Shown here piece by piece: positions 6,468 to 9,758 of a DNA stretch of 9,758 nt. The first letter of the stretch is position 1; each line of letters opens with the position of its first letter. The notes under the pieces were generated by a model. That model searched no databases. It saw nothing but the letters and a program-made list of their open reading frames with translations, and was not told the DNA's origin. The DNA is from an uncultured Prevotellaceae bacterium. Its GTDB lineage: Bacteria > Bacteroidota > Bacteroidia > Bacteroidales > Bacteroidaceae. The position numbers were made by a program, and so were the translations under genes. Where the stretch lies: the NCBI GenBank assembly GCA_946403615.1, contig CAMJAO010000061.1:1-9758 (forward strand). Reading direction: 5' to 3'.

Positions 6468-9400
6468 ATGATGAAAAAGATATTGACTTTGGTGGTATTG
6501 GTGTTGAGTCTGTCAACATCAGCCCAAGTAAAAGACTGGGAAAACCCTGCCATACTGAGCATCAATAAACTGCCGTACCACGCGACCCTTCAATTACCCT
6601 CGAAATGGAAGGAATGCAAGGAAATCGTAAATCTCGACGGAGAGTGGCTCTTTCATTGGAGCCGCAATCCCGAAGAAAGGCCTGCAGACTTTTACCGTGA
6701 GGACTATGACGTCAGTCGGTGGAACAAGATAAAAGTGCCTGGCAACTGGCAATTGCAAGGCTACGGTACGCCCATCTATACCAACATCGACTATCCGTTC
6801 AAACGTAATCGTCCGAGTGTGACCAGTGAACCGCCAAAGGACTGGACAGCATATGAAAACCGCAATCCAGTGGGCTCATATGTGACATTTATCGATATCA
6901 CCAAAGATATGCTCGGCAAGAATCTTATACTGCATTTTGGCAGCGTTCATTCTGCCATGTATGTATGGGTGAACGGCCGGAAAGTGGGCTATAGTCAGAA
7001 TTCGATGTCGCCTGCTGAGTTTGACGTGACTTCGTTTCTGCGTGAAGGCAAAAACAAACTCGCAGTAGAAGTGTATCGCTGGAGCGACGGGAGTTATCTC
7101 GAAGACCAGGATATGTGGCGACTCAGCGGCATTTTCCGCAGTGTAGAGTTATGGGTTCGCCCTTTGGAACATATCGCCGACTATCATGTAACAGCCGTGC
7201 CCAATGCCGATTTCTCACAAGCCAATGTCGCTGCCGACGTGGCAGTCTGTAACACCGGCAAGAAAAAGGCCCGCATTTTGAAGGTTGTGTTCACAATAAA
7301 CGACAAGTCCATAGAACAACGTATGAATAACCTCGCAGCAGGCGACACCACGCACGTCCGACTCAGTTGCCAGTTGCAAAATCCCCGTCTTTGGTCGGCC
7401 GAGAAGCCCAATCTCTATCCTTTCAGCGTGGAATTGAGAGATGAAAAAGGAAACATCATCGAACATTTCGATTATCATCTTGGTGTAAAACGTGTGGAAT
7501 GCGTCGGTGAAGTTTTCAAAATAAACGGGCAGAACGTGAAACTGCGAGGCGTAAACCGTCACGATCATCATCCTGTTACTGGCCGTTATGTGGATGATGC
7601 CACATACGAACAGGATATCCGACTGATGAAGCAGGCAAACATCAATTTCCTGCGCACATCACACTATCCCGACCGGGAATACCTCTATGAACTCTGCGAC
7701 CGTTGGGGACTCTATGTGATGGATGAAGCCAACCAGGAGAGTCACGGCTATGGCTATGCCAACAAAGAAATGGGCGAAGACCCGGCATGGAAAGACGCTC
7801 ATGTGGACCGTGCCGAATCGTTGGTGAAGCGTGATTTCAACCATCCCTGCGTCATCCTTTGGAGCCTTGGAAACGAAGGAGGTATAGGCCCCAATATCCA
7901 AGCCATGTATGACAAGGTGCGTGAACTCGACTCAACCCGCCTGCCCTTCTACGATTGTGACCCGCACTGCTCTGCTTTGCACGACTTTGGCTATCCTTCG
8001 CCAGACGATCTGCGCCGAGAAGCCATCAATGAAACCGAGAAGCCCATGATAGCCCGCGAGTATGCCCACGCTATGGGCAATTCTATGGGAAACTTACAGG
8101 AATATTGGGATGTCATTTATGCCGACTCCAGCATCGTCGGTGCTGCCGTATGGGACTGGGTGGACCAAGGGTTAGTTAAAAAAGACGGTGGCATAGAGTA
8201 TTATGCATATGGCGGAGACTATGGCGACAAACCTAACCTCGACGCCTTCTGCATTAACGGGCTCTTAGCTCCTGACCGTACACCACATCCTCATTATTAT
8301 GAAGTGCAATATGTCTACCAACCGTTGCAATTCGTGCGCGAAGGCGACTACATCAAAATCATCAACCACGATTACTTTACCAACATTGATGAATACGAGT
8401 ATTATTGCGAGGTTTACCACAACGGCGAACTGGTGACAGGTGAACTTGCCAGAGTGAAGGACGACAAATTCGAGATACCCTATCCCTATTACCCCTATAA
8501 TGAACCGGAACTGATAGTCAACGTCTATGCCAGATTGCGCCAAGATACCCCATGGGCAAATAAAGGTTTCGTTGTGGCCCGCGAGCAATTTATCATCAAG
8601 CCGGAAGTGTTTTTCGATGCTTTTGGAGGTGATGACGCCACAGTACAAAAGACAACGGAAGGTTATCTGTTCAAAACCGAGAAAGGTTCGATAACGATAT
8701 CTGAAACTGGAGTCATCTCCTCATGGATTGTAGACGGTCAGCAAATGCTCCTGTCGCCCCTTGAACCTTACTTCTGGAAGCCAGAAAACGACAATCAGAA
8801 AGCCGCTCACTTTGCAGAGCGAACAGCCATTTGGAAGGATGCCGGCGAGAAACGTCAAACGAAAACCATCTTTGCCAAAGGCAACAAGGTGGTTGCAAGT
8901 ATGTCACTGCCCGTAGGCGCAGACTTGACTATAACCTATACAGTGAAGGCAGACGGTCGTATCATGGCAGAAATGGACTACCACCCATTGAGTGACAACA
9001 TACCAGTGATACCAAAGTTTGGCATGAGGATGCGACTGCCAGCCGACATGACCCAAATCTCCTATTATGGAAGAGGACCTTGGGAAAACTACCCAGACCG
9101 TAAGCGTTCGTCCTTCATCGGACGCTATAAAACGCCTCTGTCATCGTATCAGACAGAGTATTTGAGGCCTCAGGACAATGGAAACCGCTGTGATGTGCGT
9201 TGGTTTGAAATCGCTTCAGCCAAGAGAACACTCCGAATCGACGGTTTCCAACCGCTTTGCATCCGCGTCTGGGACTATGGTGAGGAGGACCTACCATCAG
9301 CCCGTCATCCAAAAGACATCAACCGGGGACGATTCGTCAACCTGAACATTGACCTCAATATCCATGGCGTAGGAGGAATAGACACTTGGGGACGCCGCAC

Positions 9401-9488
9401 ACTGCCTCAATACACCATTGACGGAAATAAAGATTACCATCTTCAATTCAGCCTTACCCTCACATCTGAGGAAGAAAGGCACGAATAG
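6468..9488 (+). CDS. Secreted GH2 beta-galactosidase, LacZ-type
   Basis: At 1006 residues including a signal peptide (about 1-19, STSA before Gln20), this is close to full-length LacZ (about 1020). Domain order is: sugar-binding jelly roll (about 50-230, including VPGNWQLQGYGTPIYTN and RWSDGSYLEDQDMWRLSGIFR), Ig-like domain (about 232-342), catalytic barrel (about 344-620), linking beta-domain (about 625-715) and the Bgal small-chain domain (about 725-1000). Key residues are intact: NRHDHHP (363-369), SHYP (His399), DEANQESHG with metal-site-like Glu424 and His426, acid/base Glu470 (SLGNE) and nucleophile Glu531 (EYAHAMGN). Trp974 (GGIDTWG) matches the LacZ aglycone-site Trp in the small domain. 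It should remove terminal beta-galactose outside the cytoplasm. Two ATGs (6468 and 6471) are possible; both give the same signal peptide. There is no promoter in the 8-base gap after the fucosidase. Linkage preference cannot be read from the sequence, and a related GH2 exo-activity is a minor alternative. Confidence 0.95.
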   Translation: MMKKILTLVVLVLSLSTSAQVKDWENPAILSINKLPYHATLQLPSKWKECKEIVNLDGEWLFHWSRNPEERPADFYREDYDVSRWNKIKVPGNWQLQGYGTPIYTNIDYPFKRNRPSVTSEPPKDWTAYENRNPVGSYVTFIDITKDMLGKNLILHFGSVHSAMYVWVNGRKVGYSQNSMSPAEFDVTSFLREGKNKLAVEVYRWSDGSYLEDQDMWRLSGIFRSVELWVRPLEHIADYHVTAVPNADFSQANVAADVAVCNTGKKKARILKVVFTINDKSIEQRMNNLAAGDTTHVRLSCQLQNPRLWSAEKPNLYPFSVELRDEKGNIIEHFDYHLGVKRVECVGEVFKINGQNVKLRGVNRHDHHPVTGRYVDDATYEQDIRLMKQANINFLRTSHYPDREYLYELCDRWGLYVMDEANQESHGYGYANKEMGEDPAWKDAHVDRAESLVKRDFNHPCVILWSLGNEGGIGPNIQAMYDKVRELDSTRLPFYDCDPHCSALHDFGYPSPDDLRREAINETEKPMIAREYAHAMGNSMGNLQEYWDVIYADSSIVGAAVWDWVDQGLVKKDGGIEYYAYGGDYGDKPNLDAFCINGLLAPDRTPHPHYYEVQYVYQPLQFVREGDYIKIINHDYFTNIDEYEYYCEVYHNGELVTGELARVKDDKFEIPYPYYPYNEPELIVNVYARLRQDTPWANKGFVVAREQFIIKPEVFFDAFGGDDATVQKTTEGYLFKTEKGSITISETGVISSWIVDGQQMLLSPLEPYFWKPENDNQKAAHFAERTAIWKDAGEKRQTKTIFAKGNKVVASMSLPVGADLTITYTVKADGRIMAEMDYHPLSDNIPVIPKFGMRMRLPADMTQISYYGRGPWENYPDRKRSSFIGRYKTPLSSYQTEYLRPQDNGNRCDVRWFEIASAKRTLRIDGFQPLCIRVWDYGEEDLPSARHPKDINRGRFVNLNIDLNIHGVGGIDTWGRRTLPQYTIDGNKDYHLQFSLTLTSEEERHE

Positions 9489-9532
9489 AAAAAACCGGAA
9501 AGAAACATCACTATTTCTTTCCGGTTTTCTAT
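9485..9532. terminator. Strong intrinsic terminator, probably bidirectional
   Basis: AAAACCGGAAAGAAA (9491-9505) pairs perfectly with TTTCTTTCCGGTTTT (9514-9528) over 15 bp around an 8-base loop. Allowing a 2-base bulge, ATAG (9485-9488) also pairs with CTAT (9529-9532). The A-tract on one side and T-tract on the other give a U-rich tail in either direction. It overlaps the TAG stop (9486-9488) of the beta-galactosidase gene and sits between convergent genes, so it likely ends both the rightward block and the nitroreductase transcript. Confidence 0.88.
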
Positions 9533-9550
9533 AAGTCTGAATTCATCGAA

Positions 9551-9758
9551 TCAAAAGAATTTGACTATTTCGTTCAAGTCTCTTCTTTCGGGGCGTTTGG
9601 GTTCTTCAGCCCTGTAACCGAGAGCTATGACGGCCATGATGGTCTCGTTGCCGGGGATGGCAAACAACTCTCTGAGTTTGTCTGCATCACGCATGCCCAT
9701 GATCAGAGTGTCGAAACCCATGGCACGGGCTTTGAGGATAAGATAACAGTTGCTGAGA
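9551..9758 (-). CDS. Nitroreductase-family flavoprotein, C-terminal 68 residues, cut by window edge
   Basis: The frame enters from the right edge and stops at TGA (9553-9551). The visible residues read through NCYLILKARAMGFDT, MGMRDADKLRELFAIPGNE, then MAVIALGYRAEEPKRPERRD and LNEIVKFF at the end. The segment with a hydrophobic helix, small-residue turn, I-P-G-N-E, the strand ending IALGY and then a P-K-R-P-x-R tail is the typical C-terminus of FMN-dependent nitroreductase/NADPH oxidoreductase proteins. These are small dimeric cytoplasmic enzymes reducing nitro compounds, quinones or flavins. The N-terminal FMN-binding part is outside the window. It faces the beta-galactosidase gene across 62 bases and shares the terminator hairpin. 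It is probably unrelated to the glycan genes. Substrate unknown. Confidence 0.87.
   Translation of the reverse strand, partial: LSNCYLILKARAMGFDTLIMGMRDADKLRELFAIPGNETIMAVIALGYRAEEPKRPERRDLNEIVKFF

Noticed and set aside
1..9758. tRNA, rRNA, defence system, prophage or integrative element signatures
   Set aside because: No tRNA-like cloverleaf, recombinase, toxin-antitoxin pair or restriction gene was seen; gene content is metabolic and secreted enzymes.

Overview
The window looks like ordinary chromosome from a Bacteroidota species, most likely order Bacteroidales, and Prevotella/Segatella-like is plausible. The evidence is: (i) every exported protein has a signal peptide whose predicted mature end begins with Gln, which is the 'Q-rule' typical of the phylum; (ii) starts lack a clear Shine-Dalgarno sequence and sit behind A-rich leaders; (iii) the divergent intergenic region carries Bacteroidota-type -7 boxes (TAnnTTTG); (iv) the gene families (DUF3857 pseudo-transglutaminase, GH29, GH2, PGGGY esterase) are common in gut and oral Bacteroidales. 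Genus-level placement is inference.

Layout. Positions 1-2953 are a leftward block read in the order 932-2953 (secreted DUF3857/transglutaminase-like protein), 328-885 (cytoplasmic maltose/galactoside-type O-acetyltransferase) and 1-241 (N-terminal part of a secreted PGGGY-type alpha/beta hydrolase or acetyl esterase). A 442-base divergent intergenic region (2954-3395) holds a good leftward promoter and a weaker rightward one. Positions 3396-9488 are a tightly spaced rightward block: secreted clade-2 histidine phosphatase, secreted GH29 alpha-L-fucosidase with a C-terminal beta-sandwich, and secreted GH2 beta-galactosidase. It ends in a very strong hairpin (about 9485-9532) whose sequence suits termination in both directions. 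The last part (9551-9758) is the C-terminus of a convergent nitroreductase-family flavoprotein.

How the genes may work together. The fucosidase and beta-galactosidase are separated by only 8 bases and are probably co-translated from one mRNA. Sequential removal of fucose and then galactose fits degradation of fucosylated host glycans (Lewis-type or mucin/milk-oligosaccharide termini). No SusC/SusD pair, sulfatase or regulator is visible, so this is at most a piece of a polysaccharide-utilisation locus. The phosphatase upstream is likely in the same transcript; its substrate is unknown. The leftward block pairs an acetyl-adding enzyme in the cytoplasm with a probable acetyl-removing enzyme in the periplasm, which may be coincidental.

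I did not find a convincing undescribed system. The most unusual items are a 9-base-period tandem repeat before the esterase gene, a 9-bp hairpin between two genes of the leftward block, the loss of catalytic Cys and His in the transglutaminase-like protein, and the placement of a histidine phosphatase at the head of a fucosidase/galactosidase operon.
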